Positions 20,871 through 33,124 of a stretch of 64,000 nucleotides of DNA are shown in pieces (the first letter of the stretch is position 1; every line of letters begins with the position of its first letter). Position numbers and translations under genes: made by a program. Source of the DNA: Schistocephalus solidus (lineage: Eukaryota > Platyhelminthes > Cestoda > Diphyllobothriidea > Diphyllobothriidae); the NCBI GenBank assembly GCA_017591395.1, contig WEDG01007119.1:1-64000 (forward strand). The letters run 5' to 3'. The notes beneath the pieces were generated by a model. It saw only the letters and a list, made by a program, of their open reading frames with translations, was not told the origin of the DNA and did not search any database.

Positions 20871-23825
20871 TCACTGAACCACTCCAGGACTGGCTTCGTA
20901 GCTGATTATTAGTACCGTGCTCCTAATATTCTAAAAGCGTGCTGTCTCGCCTCCGCCGCAAGCACCCCTTACCAGTTCACGGCTCTTGAACCCACTAGAT
21001 TGCCTGGGATTAAGCGGTTCAAACTCTACCTACCCTTTCTAGGTGTTGCTGAGCCACTGTGATTCACACAGAAGCAGTTGCGCTAGACAGAGATCCACAT
21101 GTTACGCTTAAGTGCTGGGAAAGTAGCATTATTAATAGTTCTGACGGACACTAAATTCAGAGAATTTGAGTTCATTAGTATACGTTCACTGAATTCTAGA
21201 CATGGTCGGGGTTATTTTCGACTCCCCATCTTCGGAAAGCTCTCAGTTCAGACTGATGCACCCAAATCAGTGGCGCTTCAGTTAGGGTATCCAGGAGATC
21301 ACAATGTCAGCCCGTGGATTTGTGACCACCGCCTGTGTTTATATTTTGGTCAATTATTTGTGCGCTTATCAGACGAGTGTAAGAAGCGGTGTAAACCGCG
21401 GAAACATCCGTTAAACGGTCAATTGGACTGCCATACGAGCAGCATGTCCTTTACAGCTGCTTCGCCGAGAATTCACTACCCCTATTGCTGCACCAGTATG
21501 GGTTGCGCTTTCCAACCCAACCTTTTGAACATTCAATTGGCATTCAGGCAGCCTATAAGGTATTTATTGATTTTGTTATCCAGAGCCAGCACATTCTCTA
21601 CAATGTCCTCATTAGCCAGTATTCTAACAAATCATTACCTCATTTTGAAAGCGAGGTCTTTCTGGATCACCAACTGGTCTCGAAGCGTTGACCGAAGTTT
21701 CTGATTTACGCCGAGTTGCACCGAGATGACTCTAGTCATGGTTTAGAAGGCATTTATGCACACGAGACGCTCCACCATGCCTTGTCTAACTTCTTTGTTT
21801 CGGTCCCATAGAGACTACCGACCTAGGCCGCCGAATGCGCCTTGCTAAAAGTTTGCTATTAGCTTTCCCTGGGAGCGTTTGAGCTACACCCTCCTGGTAG
21901 CTGGTGCGACGCAGCGATTTTCCACATATCGGTAAAATACGCATACACAATGGCTTCTGCGTTTTTTTTTTTTGGGGGGGGGTGGGTTCTGGACAGCGAT
22001 ATCGCCAGGTTGTTATTCGTTTGGTAGCAAACAGGACGGTTCAATAAGGGGAGTTGGTCTTGATTTTGGTGAGATGCATGCCAGTGATGACCTGGGAATC
22101 CGATTTTTCACATTCTCCGTTGTAACACGGGGAGGGCAAATACTACCGGGGACAAGATTGGCTGACATAATTAATTGTGGAGGTGTGGATACATAAAGCG
22201 AAAGGTGAGCCTGCAGCCACTAGAACTAGATCCCAAAGCAACGCAAAAAATGAGTACTAATGGATCCACGGCCTCCAAAAAAAGTTGGCGTCCGATGAAA
22301 ACGACAAAATGTACGGTGGGAAATGCCATTACACGTGCCCAGAACATGCAAATTGTGGCCCACTACGGCGGAGTTAATTGTTGAGCCTTTCGCCGCATCT
22401 ATTGCACCTTTTTCTGCTCACCCATATGAATCCCGTGTCAAGATACAGCTAATAAGACCGAAAACAGGATCAGGAGCAGTGACTGCCAAAACTACGCAGC
22501 TCATCTACGCGCGCTACACACGTTTGGTCTTCGCTTGATAGGCCAGGATGCTGAAAATCAAGAAAGAGGTAGATCAAATGCCAACTGGGTGGCCCTACCA
22601 TACCGGTCACAGTAAGAATAAGCTATTGCTGTCTGACTCTCCATCCTGAGAAGAGGTTCACGTTGACCCTTCAATTGTTAGCCTTTCAAGCCATGACAGT
22701 TACTAAACCCTCCAGGATTCAAGCGCTTCCGATGGTTTATAGTAAAGAATACGTGTGGTAAGTACTGTCAAACTCATTCTCCCTCGCTTCCTTTTTCCAC
22801 TACCAGTCAATTGATGCAGAGACGGGGTACAAGTGGCTGACAGAACTGCAGAAGGCTGTCTTCACGTGGCCAGCCATAAGCGACCCATCAGGCTTTCATA
22901 TAAAGTGGGCTTTGTTATATTTCACGTCAAAATGCACTAAAAATTGGGAGTTAAAGCAGTCCGCCCGTCATTATCAGTGTTTTTAGTTTTTACTCGAATG
23001 CAACACGGTGGCTGGTGAGAGGTTTTACAGTAAATAGGACAACGCAGCTTACTGTTGGATTTTGCAGAACCGGAAATCAACCCGGTTTAGGCCTCCAGCG
23101 AAAAAACAGAAGTAGTGCGACGGTTGGGTGGTTGTTTATATCGGTCATTCTTCTCTGACCTTGCAATGCCGCGAAGGCTGATTTTTTGCCTCCCTCGAGT
23201 CCCAGTAAGGTAAGCTGGCCAGAAGTGGAGATTGCGTCACATGCATGATCCGTCACAAAACGGAGTCACACCGCCGCGTCCGGAAACCAGGAGAAATGAC
23301 TGACTTGAATGTGGCTGCATGAGCCATCAAAAATGTGTGCATTGTGAACGTAGAGATGCGTTAAACATATATGAAAATAATTAGGCTTGATATCTAAACG
23401 AGGACAGGGTCAAAAACCGTCCAGGAACGTTAACCAAATGGGTGCTATCGTTTATTCGCGTAGAAAAATTGAAAAAAGTATTAATTTGCTAAACGCCACT
23501 TATGAAGAGAGTATTTTGTGAAAGCAGTTATGAAATAGCTGAAAAAAATAGAAAGCATATGAAATGCATATTTATACATGACCCTGATGATGGATCGGTT
23601 AATTTCACTTTTACCAACTGTTTGAATTTCACTCCAGAAAATGATTAGGATATTTGCGTCTTCGTTGTACTGAAGTTAATTTTACTGAATTTATTTAATT
23701 TAATTTATACTGAATTAATAACAATTCTTAGAAAAATGCCACACCACATGATTTTTTTGCTTTTTTGAATTAGAAACCACGTTTGATAGCAAATCACAAC
23801 TCCGAATTTCACACTTGAAAAAACG
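20871..23825. other. Unassigned sequence; one long but unrecognised ORF
   Basis: Contains a 201-codon plus-strand ORF (21099-21704) with an overlapping 68-codon frame. Neither shows a recognisable domain, and an ORF of this length is near what chance allows in 64 kb. A T9-10/G8 homopolymer pair sits at 21961-21982. Nothing else assigned. Confidence 0.4.
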
Positions 23826-24410
23826 CATCTTTGGATTTTTAAAAAGTTTTCTCAATTGCCGTATAATTTAGAAACTTACCGACCGTTGCATTTTAATTCG
23901 AAGTTTAGAAATTACATGCTGTATGCATTCTGTTCGAGGACAATCACATATTTCTCTACGCTATGAGGAAGATTTTACATAATTCTGATATATTTTGTGA
24001 TTTATGCGGATAAAGCTGTATACTTCAGAGGCAATATTAATAACTTGATAGATACGATAAATTATGAGTGCACATTCCACGGTCTTAAAAATCTTTAATC
24101 AGAAACTTTCAAAATTGAAAGCTGCCATCTCTTTAAATATGAAAGTTCAGAGTGTAATTTGGTACGCAAAATAGAATTAAAAGAAAATATATTGGAATAT
24201 ATAAGGGAATCGAAAAAAATGAAAAAAATGTATCCTAGTTACGTGACCTGTTTTTACAAAGTATGTCTTTGACGAGCGGCCAGAAAGACCCTCACTCAGA
24301 AGGCAGTATTCTGACGCGACTTAAATATCTTGATGTTAGTCTGCACGAAAATTCACATGACAACCATACTTTGGTAATTTGTTCGAATGAAAAATAAATT
24401 TAAGCATTCC
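23826..24410 (+). mobile_element. 5'-truncated relative of the 53.8 kb inverted-repeat element
   Basis: Collinear with 54100-54720: a stretch like AAAAGTTTTCTCAATTGCCG, then ACATGCTGTATGC, then TTGATAGATACGATAAATTATGAGTG, then ACTTAAATATCTTGATGTTAGTCTGCA, then GTTCGAATGAAAA. Divergence is high, the left terminal repeat is not found, and the right terminal repeat is decayed and abuts a SINE tail. AT-rich and non-coding. Confidence 0.6.
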
Positions 24411-24565
24411 AACAAAGACAAGGGAGACCGGAAGTGGTCATTTCTGGCTCATTACCCATCATCGACCAGTCATACTCAACCTCAGGTAGTGCTGCCCCAC
24501 CCGAGGATCGACCTGCGAGCTATTGATTAGAAGTCTGATGATCTAACCATTGAGGACGGGCTCCT
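24411..24565 (-). mobile_element. tRNA-derived SINE copy
   Basis: Minus-strand unit with tail CAAAGACAAGGGAGACCGG, body complement TTTCTGGCTCATTACCCATC, and a tRNA-like head ending near CATTGAGGACGGGCTCC (24549-24565). Box B is decayed (GGATCGACCTGCGAG). The hammerhead-like body is partly preserved, but the CUGAUGA core reads CGATGA. Confidence 0.7.
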
Positions 24566-25002
24566 TTTCTTGCCGGTATTATACCGTATTTCCGACGTTA
24601 TGTCAATGAACAGTCTCATGAACTGTGAACCATAAATTGGAAATGGATTATGAAGGATTAGTTGAGTGGGATTGTAATATTGATCATCTTAGAGCTTAAA
24701 ACCATGGTATTTCCAGGAGTTTAGCTTTCCATTAGCTTTCCACTTAATCGGGAAGTTAAAAAAGGATTCCTTAACTGAAATATAACCTTCCTTCGAGTAG
24801 AAAACTTGAAGGAGACCTGAGTTGGTGCCAACCGATGGCAAGAAACAAAATTGTTTGCTCGTTTTATGATTATAGGGGCATGGGAAATCATTAGAAACTG
24901 CAAACTACATAAGTGTTCAGTTTTTTTAAGGTTTTTGCAGGTGGACATCTAAGTGCCGGCATCCTGGCAGGCTGACGCCATCCCCTCTGATCGAAAAGAA
25001 CG

Positions 25003-25337
25003 TGGAAACGTGTTTCACCAATGTTTCTGCTGCTGCACGACACAGCAATGAGGTGTTCGGCTTCTGAATTGGTCCCCCAGCGTTCTCGATGCGCTTTCTG
25101 CTATATGGACTCCAGAGAATAATCGGGTAATATGTTCTGAAATTATTAAGTGCAGGACATGAAGTCAGGTGATCCGGACATGATGCTTGACGGTCACACC
25201 CGAAATTTCACTGATCATCTGGGTCGAAGACAAGCAATCACTGTGGAATAACCAGGTAATTCGCATTCTCCAAACAAGTAACTATGAAATGAATGCGGCA
25301 AAGCTGGTCTACCGTACTTCTGATATAGGAACTAGCC
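25003..25337 (-). mobile_element. Retrozyme-like monomer, hammerhead decayed
   Basis: About 335 bp matching the 353-bp unit at 46126-46478 but circularly permuted. It begins GAAACGTGTTTCACC (matching 46357-46371), runs through CTGCTGCACGACACAGCA, GGACTCCAGAGAATAATC, TCTGAAATTATTAAGTGCAGGACATG, CACCCGAAATTTCAC, CACTGTGGAATAACCA, and stops at GGAACTAGCC (matching 46338-46347). Both ends therefore lie within about 10 nt of the predicted ribozyme cleavage site. The core here is mutated (CAGAAG in place of CUGAGGA), so this copy should be inactive. Its left edge in ribozyme sense abuts a LINE fragment at about 25340. Confidence 0.75.
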
Positions 25338-25535
25338 GGAGATATCCTCGCGATATTGTCACAGCGAGTGCGGACTGCGTTGTTTGAGACGTAGATGATA
25401 TGCTTCATTCGAAGGATGATCCTCCGGCAGCGATGGTAAAATACCTCCAGCCTTCGCTCATCTTTCATGCGCAAAGCCGAGCATTCACAACCATAGAGGC
25501 GGATCGACCGGACCCTAGCAAGGGTAAATTGCGTT
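25338..25535 (-). pseudogene. LINE reverse-transcriptase C-terminal fragment
   Basis: The minus-strand translation reads TLARVRSIRLYGCEC, then LRMKDERRLEVFYHRCRR, then MKHIIYVSNNAVRTRC and DNIARISP. This matches the conserved region after the RT domain of non-LTR retrotransposons (LYGCE-W, ERRLEVFDHRCLR-I, VSN-VR-R). Only about 65 codons remain, with no catalytic motif. It is cut at its 3' end exactly where the retrozyme-like monomer begins. Identification is from remembered family signatures. Confidence 0.75.
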
Positions 25536-27770
25536 ATTCTAAGTAATACCCAACCAAGGGTACGTCGTCGACATATTTGAAGCTCGAGCTAGGACGCTCA
25601 CGCAGTGACTCATCTGTTCGCTAAACTTGTATGATCACAATATTTTGTGGAGGTTTAAAGCACAACATTCCTTTTGCATTTCCTTGATATAGACTTAATA
25701 TACCATTCCTACTATGAACTATATTTTAATATACCGTGCTTTTGCTCAATTTTGGTACTGAGTGGTCATTACGGATGTTAAACCAACTAAAAAATATCGA
25801 AATGAAACGACTGGTTTTGGACGTGATGTCTTGCTGCAGGATGTTGCGCAAATTCCTCTCCACAACGCATTTAGCTGAATTCCTTACCTTATGTTCTTTG
25901 CCGAGTAACAGTCTAGCGAGCGGACCGTTATCCTTTCAGTATAATCTTCAGCTGCGAGTAACACTTGCTCTAGTGGGTAACTTCTTTAAAAAAACACAAA
26001 GAAGTAGGGCTTACCCAGCGGGACAGCTTAATGTGCTTTCAAGAGCTCAGTCACAGTCAGGGCTTGAGATAAACGGGTTGACAGAGTATCCTAGTTAGAA
26101 TCCTTACGTTAGAGTTCCTGTAGCCATCGTTGGAACAGTTAAGGTTGAAGATAATAGCGACAATCCTGATCGTTTTGAATCACATGTTCTCGTCAGCCAG
26201 CCATAACAGAGAATTCTGTATCGCTATCCCAATGTTCCATGTCTTGCGGGGTAAGTTCGTTGCACTCTTAAATTCTCAGACTTTCCTCTTAGCTCGCAGA
26301 TGATACTGCTGCTGCATGATACAGCAGCGAAAAGTTCAGCTTACCAATGTTCTTTATGCGGTTTCTAGTAAATCACCTTTATATTACTTGTTGTACTTCC
26401 ACAGTGGTTTGTTTTCTTTGAGTCAAATGCCCATTGAATGTTCAGGATTTTCCAGGTTTAGCGGTTTCGTCTACGAAATCAAACGTGCCGGGTATGATAT
26501 TGCCTGTTGTGATCAAGCAGGGAATTCTATCTCAACCTGCATACACGCCCATTCATAAAGTGGAAACTGGGCTAAAATTGGCATAGGAGAACATTAACAT
26601 AATTAGTGCCTGTCGAATAAAGCAAGACCGTGAATTCATGGAAGCAAGGCACTTAGATGCGACAGTCATCAATATTGCTGATAGAATCGAACAAGCGAGT
26701 TCAAGGATGTAGCTCAGCAAAGACATGGAACGTGGTGTTTATTGACCTAAGGTTTCGGATTCTCTCTAAAATCCATCATCAGAGACAGTTGCAGAAACTG
26801 ATACTTGGGTCACAAGTGGTGCAGTGTTTATAGGGCGTGGTAACCAGGCGACCACAGACCTACTATCGCTGGTGGTCCTCGTGTTCATGGTTGGGGGTCA
26901 TAGTTGACGCGATGATTACTTCTTTGTCCGTATCTAAGTCGTTAATGGCCATAATTTAATCCCCGTTGTCGATTCCTGGCGGGACAATTACTCGGAAATA
27001 TGACTTGCTGTCATCGGTAACCCGTATCCTGCCCGCATGTCTAGCAATGTTACCCTGACAAAAATGCAACACAGAATATGGAGCCGCGAGATCATTGCGT
27101 TTATTAATCGACTACGGGCCAGAGAACTATAACTCAAACAGTTCATGGCTCACGCGGTTGTCAGCCCTTGCGAGAACTTTGGCCTAGTCATCTTTTAAGG
27201 TGTGACTGGGTCCCGTCGCATGAGCGCAACTTGAGAGTTCGCGTCTTTCGTCCTTATCCATCAGCCTGTTCCATCACTTGCAACTCAATTTTACTGCGAC
27301 CGGTGTATCAGTTCCAGAAGCACCTCAATACACCCTGTGCTTACGCTGTCCAAGTATAGTAAGTCACTCCTTGGGCCTATTCGGCCACATGTGCATCCAT
27401 AAAAACCTGCAGTAAAACATCACCAACTACACCCATAACCACAAATCTCCTCACCAGCACCTACATCACACATGAATATGCATATAATCACACAGCTCCA
27501 TTACGCAATCGGCACCTTTCAAGTAAGGGAAGCACGTTATTAGGCACCTACTCCCCGTGGCTCCTTTATAACGTGTGGGGTCTAAGCAGTTCATCTCCTT
27601 TGCGTGAAATTCGTGTATAGTGGGGGTGATACCAGGTCTTGTGTGTGGCACGCGCAGATGGACTGTTCCTAGCTCCCTCAAACTCCTCTTGCAAAATAAG
27701 GAGGGAGAAGGCAGAGTGGGTGAAGTTGACTCTCAGCGCATCTCCCTCCCCAGAATTTCCCTAACAAGCC
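25536..27770. other. Unassigned sequence with a small retrozyme-like scrap
   Basis: At 26300-26375 a fragment with CTGCTGCATGATACAGCAG followed by TTCTTTATGCGGTTTCTAG matches the helix II loop and flank of the retrozyme unit. A stretch at 26750-26790 (GGTTTCGGATTCTCTC, then ATCCATCATCAG) resembles retroelement end sequences I cannot name firmly. The 120-codon ORF at 25736-26098 has no recognisable motif. Confidence 0.4.
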
Positions 27771-28022
27771 TGATAGTATCACGGTGCGCAAAAAGCAATT
27801 GTATGGAAGGTTGCTAACTGACGATTCAACTCAAACGTGCTAGGCCAGCCAGCTAAACCTACTCCCGCCTCCGGTCTTCTGGACTTGGACAAGACACCGG
27901 ACACAGGTGTGATAGATGCAGTGCAAGTAATCTATCATCATAAAGTAACTCATGCGCAAATCACCGTACCTGCGGCAACCTCTCATGAACTCGTTGGAAT
28001 AGACGGTCAAACTGTGCTAATA
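27771..28022 (-). mobile_element. Family B repeat, rearranged copy
   Basis: Minus-strand family B: the end module (TATCACGGTGCGCAAAAAGC and GGAAGGTTGCTAACTGACG) is joined directly to the 5' half (CTCCGGTCTTCTGGACTTGG, ACACCGGACACAGG, GCAGTGCAAGTAATCTATC, GCGCAAATCACCGTACC, GACGGTCAAACTGTGC), with the middle deleted. Confidence 0.7.
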
Positions 28023-28095
28023 CCTAGTTACAGAAACAAAGGAGACCGAAATGGCCATGTCAGGTTTATTAGTCATAATCAGTCAGCCCTGTGCA
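28023..28095 (-). mobile_element. SINE tail/body fragment
   Basis: GAAACAAAGGAGACCGAAATG then GTTTATTAGTCATAATCAG matches the minus-strand SINE body. The fragment is truncated before the tRNA-like head. Confidence 0.6.
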
Positions 28096-29392
28096 TACAT
28101 ATATATATTAAAGTGAGCAAGTCATGAAAAGAATTTATACATCTGGTGAGTGTGGACTCCGCCAATGCCTATGGGAAAATGTTAAATAAAAGAAATAAAT
28201 TCTTAGAAGTTATTTTCCATGTAAGTTTTGTACTAATTAATTTTTAAGCATCCGTTCTGAAGAAAGCGCAGCACCACGTATAAAGGTGCGAAAAAAGGAA
28301 ATTGCATATGAATTCAGGGGGGTATTTTACAGATATTATATTCACTGCCGACTACGAAAGCGTTCCTTCGAAACTGAGCATACGAACATTTAGGATGGCG
28401 TTTTTCTATGCTTTCGGTTATTTAATTTTGTGACCTCAAATAAGGAATATTTTCCAATATAAGGGACATCGGGGAAAGTGCGGTCATAGTGCCACGTCTT
28501 TCGGACATCACATTTGTGCATTTTCAAGGTCAAATAGATTTCCTTAAAAAACCATGGTTCGATAAAGAATGATCGGGTGCCCTCTCATGAAAGGAGAAAA
28601 AAAGACTGATCTTCTTTAGATATTTTTTAAATTTCCAAATAATTTGAGGCTTTTTCTTTGAGGCAACACTACGAGACATAAAAAGCCTGAATTAATCCTG
28701 GGTCAAATGATTTTATTGAATATTCCCATAGTGGACAATATTTATGTAGAAAATCAAATTAATTATGCTAAATCTCAAATCAACCATACATTATCACAAG
28801 CTTGAAACTCTCAGTTTGATCATCCAAAAGGGATCACTCGTTGATGATTCGGGTGTGCCTTCAGGCATCTGGCAGGGATGTTCTAACCTAGCAGTAAGTC
28901 TACTGTTGATCTTATTACCTCCGATGAGATTTGTTGTGATTTTTGGTCTATTCGGGGTTCAGCCATAAAGACCAAGACACAGCTGACTGGTAAAGTCGTC
29001 TTCGGTTTTCAGTCTCCAAAGGTCTAATGGCCAAAACAAATCGGATGGAAGAAAGTGAAATGTATGTCAGCGATTGTAAATAGCAGATTGTAGGTGGGTT
29101 CCATGAGGGTGACGCGAAAGTGACTAAATGGTTTCTTAAAAGATGGAGGCTCATGCTTGCACAGAACAGACGCCTTTAAAGCCTCAAATGCCTGGCTGCT
29201 GAATTTTCGCTGACAGTCGAAAAGAGTAGTATAGATCATGGTGTAGAAAAAGCATTTCGCAAACTGAATATCAGACGGGCAGTGCGCGCCATGTCCTAGC
29301 AAACGTATTCTTCCATATGGTAAAGAGTTTACTGCGGAGTGTCATTTCATCCGGTGCCACTAGATTTTTATTTCTGGAAGAAATACATTACT
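28096..29392. other. Unassigned AT-rich sequence with a possible RT motif
   Basis: A 67-codon plus-strand ORF (28765-28968) contains SGIWQGC after a VDDSGVP lead-in. This resembles the SG-RQGC motif that opens RT motif B of non-LTR elements. Nothing else in the frame is diagnostic, so it is only a possible LINE relic. Confidence 0.3.
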
Positions 29393-29675
29393 GATGAGGA
29401 CAAGCAGGAGATTGGAATGAAAATTTCTGGCGCATTAGCCGTCATCAGCCAGCCATACTTATCCCCAGATGGTGCACCACCGTAGGCTCCAACCCCCAAA
29501 CAGTTGGTTGGAAGTCCAACGCACTAACTACTGAGCCACGAGCTCGTTGTCCTATCGGTTGCTATTGGGTATATTAACAGCAGTAGTTGAGTCCTCAGCA
29601 ATCGTTTTACGGCACATACTCGTCCCGTTGTGCCTTGGGGATCCACCTTGAGCTAAAACAGCAGGCGCTCAGCAT
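29393..29675 (-). mobile_element. tRNA-derived SINE copy with module
   Basis: Minus-strand body (ACAAGCAGGAGATTGG, CTGGCGCATTAGCCGTCATC, CAGCCAGCCATAC) followed by a tRNA-like head whose complement ends CTACTGAGCCACGAGCTCG. The upstream module is recognisable from CGTCCCGTTGTGCCTTGG. The CUGAUGA and GAAA core strings are intact, but helix III is altered (TTTTCA instead of TGGCCA). Confidence 0.7.
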
Positions 29676-32330
29676 CTAGTATATTATAGTCAAAGAGCCA
29701 TTAACAACAGTAGTTAATGTCGCTCAGGCTATTAACTTGAAAGGAGTTTGGTTGTACTTTGCGCAAATGGGACGGACACAGGATTGGTTTGCGGTGGTCG
29801 ATAGAATGGATTGTGTTGACCCAGGTGGTGCCGCAACCGTCGGGGGCACTCTGAATGCACAGGACCAAAACGCGGGTCAAATTACCATACGCCACACGTT
29901 TATCGATCAACACAGAGTCGGAGAGCAACCATAACTTCCACGGTACGTCTGCATCCCGCGTCAGCTGCTGTCTTCCACCCCATCACCAGTTGATTGACAG
30001 CCTAAGACAGTCCATAGGGGCATAAAAGAGGGCGGAGGGCGAGAGAGGCCGACGCAGCGGAATCCATCCTCATGGCACGTCAGCACAGACATCAATTTGG
30101 CAGGTTTTATGCACTGGAATTTAGCGCAACGGACTTCAATACATAGCTCGTTAGGTTGCGGAATTTCTTCCATACCCCACTCCCTCCCCGACTCAAAAAT
30201 CACACGGGAATAGGAACGTAATAGAAGTGGCATTGCGCCAGATCCTAGGCGGGGTAGATATTGTCAGGTCTTAACCATAACACCAATCCCTGCCCGAAAA
30301 TTACCCGTAACCCTAATTGCCTTGGAGTTTAGCACAGACCTCCCTGCATTCCTGGGTGGTTCCTGTGCAGAAGTCCTGCCGGGCGGGGCTCCGTACCTGG
30401 ACGTTTACCAACGGACGGAATAACTCGTTCCTTCAAAGGACTGGGGATACGGTGGCAAAGGACCCTGCGCGGCGCTCCAAGTCGCCCTTACAGAAGCCTG
30501 ACATACACAGTCTGTATCTGATCCTGCGACGCGCTAACACGGGCTGTTTAACTATGGCACAAACTGCGCCCGATCTCAGCACCAGTTGATAGACGGGCTC
30601 GGACAACCGACTTGGAAACTCCGGTACAATAATATATGGAAGGGTAGAGTAGCAAGAGTTTCAACAACCAATAAACAATAATTCTGTGGGAAAAGGGGTT
30701 GAAGGCGTTCAGCGGCTAAGGCGAGGTTGTAGTTGGGAGTGAGGGCAGAGGGAAGGACTGGGAGAAAGAGGAAAATAACAACCTAGTGAGTTTGGTTTGA
30801 TCTGGCGCAGGTGAGGTGAAGTTTGTTTCAAGATCCTGCCTTTGACCAGAGTGCTTATTTACCCTGTCTTACTCTTCCCCTACTTCAATTATTTTGCCCC
30901 ATGTAACTCTAGTTTCAGTTAACGTAGGGCCAATGACAACACCAGAGATTTGTACGCAGTCTGTAAGAACAAGAAGCACGGATAAAGTCTTGGAAGTCGG
31001 AGAGTTGCGTGTTAGGAGCATACCGAGGTCATCAATACCATGACAACTTGAGTTATTAGGATAAACCCTGTTTACTCAGACCTTTAAGCCCGCTTCCCTA
31101 CACGGAGAGAAGAAGTTGGACGCCAGTTGGAAGGATAATGTGTTCTGTACAGAACTATCGGAGAGGGTTTGGAAGAGGTTGGAAGCCGGACGAAGGCACG
31201 TTCTGGCCGCGATGGTCGCGTCCTTATTATAGGACGGCGCGGAGTCGTCATAGGGCATCCACTGAGATCATCTGTGAGTCAGCCCTGAAGATGATTGGCC
31301 AGATTGTACAACTAGGGTTGGTGAGGACCAAATAGCCGCTGGTGCGCATGTGCCTGTAGACGTGAGAGGCTCAGCATTCAAAAGGGGCACGACGTTGGAT
31401 CACCACAAATCACCTAGTCCCCTGTTCTTAGTCACCACTAATGTCTGACGTTTGAAGACAGGACGGATATAACATGCGTGCCAATAATCAGTTTCAGTTT
31501 AAAAAACCACCGTTTGCTCCCGAATTATATCTTGAATACTTGCTGTGTGCTCAGTAGTGGCCAGATATAATTTTCATGAACACAATCATGTTCCGCTATA
31601 GGGTTTTGGGCACAACGCATCGAAATTTGAGCCTCCCTGCTAATGGAATGTTCACAGCCAACACAATATATATTGCACCAAGGGGCCTAGGAGCTATGAA
31701 GACTTTTTAGCTCATCGGAGCTCAATAAATCAGAAACAGTCAAGGATTACTTTTGTTTCGTTGACTGCTTAGTCAAATTATCTGGACAACAATTGTCTTC
31801 CTTCCTACTGTTGTCCACCGCGAACTAGAAAACAGTCGGCAGAGGTTTGCGAAGGTGAGAGTTGCTCACCGGATGACATTTTTCGATGAGCTTGGTTGGC
31901 TGTCCATGTTCAGAGCCTTTAAGGTCGATCCAAAGTTTTAAATGAATGGCCGAGCTAGCCGGCCTCGGACTGAAAAAATGTTTCTTCTTTCGTTCTCTTG
32001 GTCTTTTGAAGGATGCTTGATGGGCTTGAAGGCTGCGGGCGTTACGAATCGTCACCTCGATGGAGGGTGCTTGTACGTCTGCCAACCACTTCGCAGGGGT
32101 TCGTCGCCGGTGCGAGTTTGTTTGGATTTCCGAAGTTCAATGCAATCATTTTGTATTGATGTTTATTGTGCGACACCCAACTCAAGGCGTTGCGCCGCCC
32201 GAGGCTCGAACCCGTGACATGTTAATTAGAAGTCCGCTATTTTGGCTGCCGCTAAGACCAAAAGAAAGGCACGAAAGTCACTAGCGCCCCGGACCAACAT
32301 CGCCAATGCCTAGGCCCTTCCAACATGCCC
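29676..32330. other. Unassigned sequence with telomere-like tract and SINE scraps
   Basis: A short inverted telomere-like tract lies at 30268-30322 (CTTAACCATAACACC, CCCGTAACCCTAATTGCC). A possible SINE module remnant lies at 31588-31645 (TGTTCCGCTATAG, GGGCACAACGC), and a box-B-like GAGGCTCGAACCCGTGAC at 32201-32218 suggests a tRNA-like head fragment. No gene recognised. Confidence 0.4.
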
Positions 32331-32339
32331 ACACTGTTA

Positions 32340-33124
32340 ACGCATATTCCGTGCACGAATCGTCCTGGTCGGACATTTTAGGACGAAATGCACCAACAAT
32401 CCGACAATTCCAACTTCCGCGTCAAATTCTACCAAACCTCTTTCAGACTCCCCCACTCCCACTTCTGGCATCAATTCCATTGATCCCACCATCATAGAGA
32501 TCACATCCCAATACTCATCGCCTCTTACCCCTACCACCGCCTTCGCCTTCACTACCACCACCACCACCACCGCCACCGTCAGCGATGGGGACTTTCTCCT
32601 AAACTGTCCTCAATGCGACCGCGAATTCACCTGACGCATAGGCCTGGTCAGTCACTGGCGAATTCATCGTACAGAGACTGGTAAACCAGTGCCTGGAGCA
32701 CAAACACACAACAGAAATCGCCGTCTCCACTGCCCTTACTGCGAACGCACATTCACCTCACGCATGGCCTATTCGGTCACATGCACATCCATGACAGAGG
32801 AGTTCACCGCAAGGCCGACAACACCGATACTTCATGAACACCCTCCGCTACTGTCATTCTTCCCGCCCCTGCCACCCCCACAACCATGAATGACATCCCC
32901 CCAGCCTCTACCGATTTCTGCTGCCCACACTGCGCCCGAAACTTCAACTCATGCATCGGACTGGTCGGTCACGTGCGAGTCCATCGCACGGAGGCTGATG
33001 AACTAGTGCCTGGGTCTGCGACATACAGTCGTCGCGCCCGCCTAAACTGCCCTCACTGCTCCCGCAAATTTACACACCGCATGGGCCTATTAGGACACAT
33101 GCGCCTCCAAGACAACCTGCGGTA
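32340..33124 (+). pseudogene. C-terminal C2H2 zinc-finger region of a LINE-like retrotransposon ORF, broken
   Basis: A Ser/Thr/Pro-rich lead (TTTTTTATVSDGDFLLN) is followed by four CxxC...HxxxH fingers in two pairs. Finger 1 starts CPQCDREFT (about 32607) and has an in-frame TGA (32632-32634) where CGA is expected. Finger 2 starts CPYCERTFTSRM (about 32734) and breaks just after ATG at 32764 by loss of one G; the next frame restores GHMHIHDRG. Fingers 3 and 4 lie in 32886-33124 (CPHCARNFNS, then CPHCSRKFTHRMGLLGHMR) and end in DNLR plus stop. This paired-finger tail recurs, from memory, at the end of retrotransposon proteins in diphyllobothriidean tapeworms. No RT domain remains upstream. Confidence 0.78.

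Noticed and set aside
21099..21704. 201-codon ORF considered as a gene
   Set aside because: No domain, signal peptide or membrane pattern, no codon bias I could see, and the length is within chance expectation for six frames of 64 kb.
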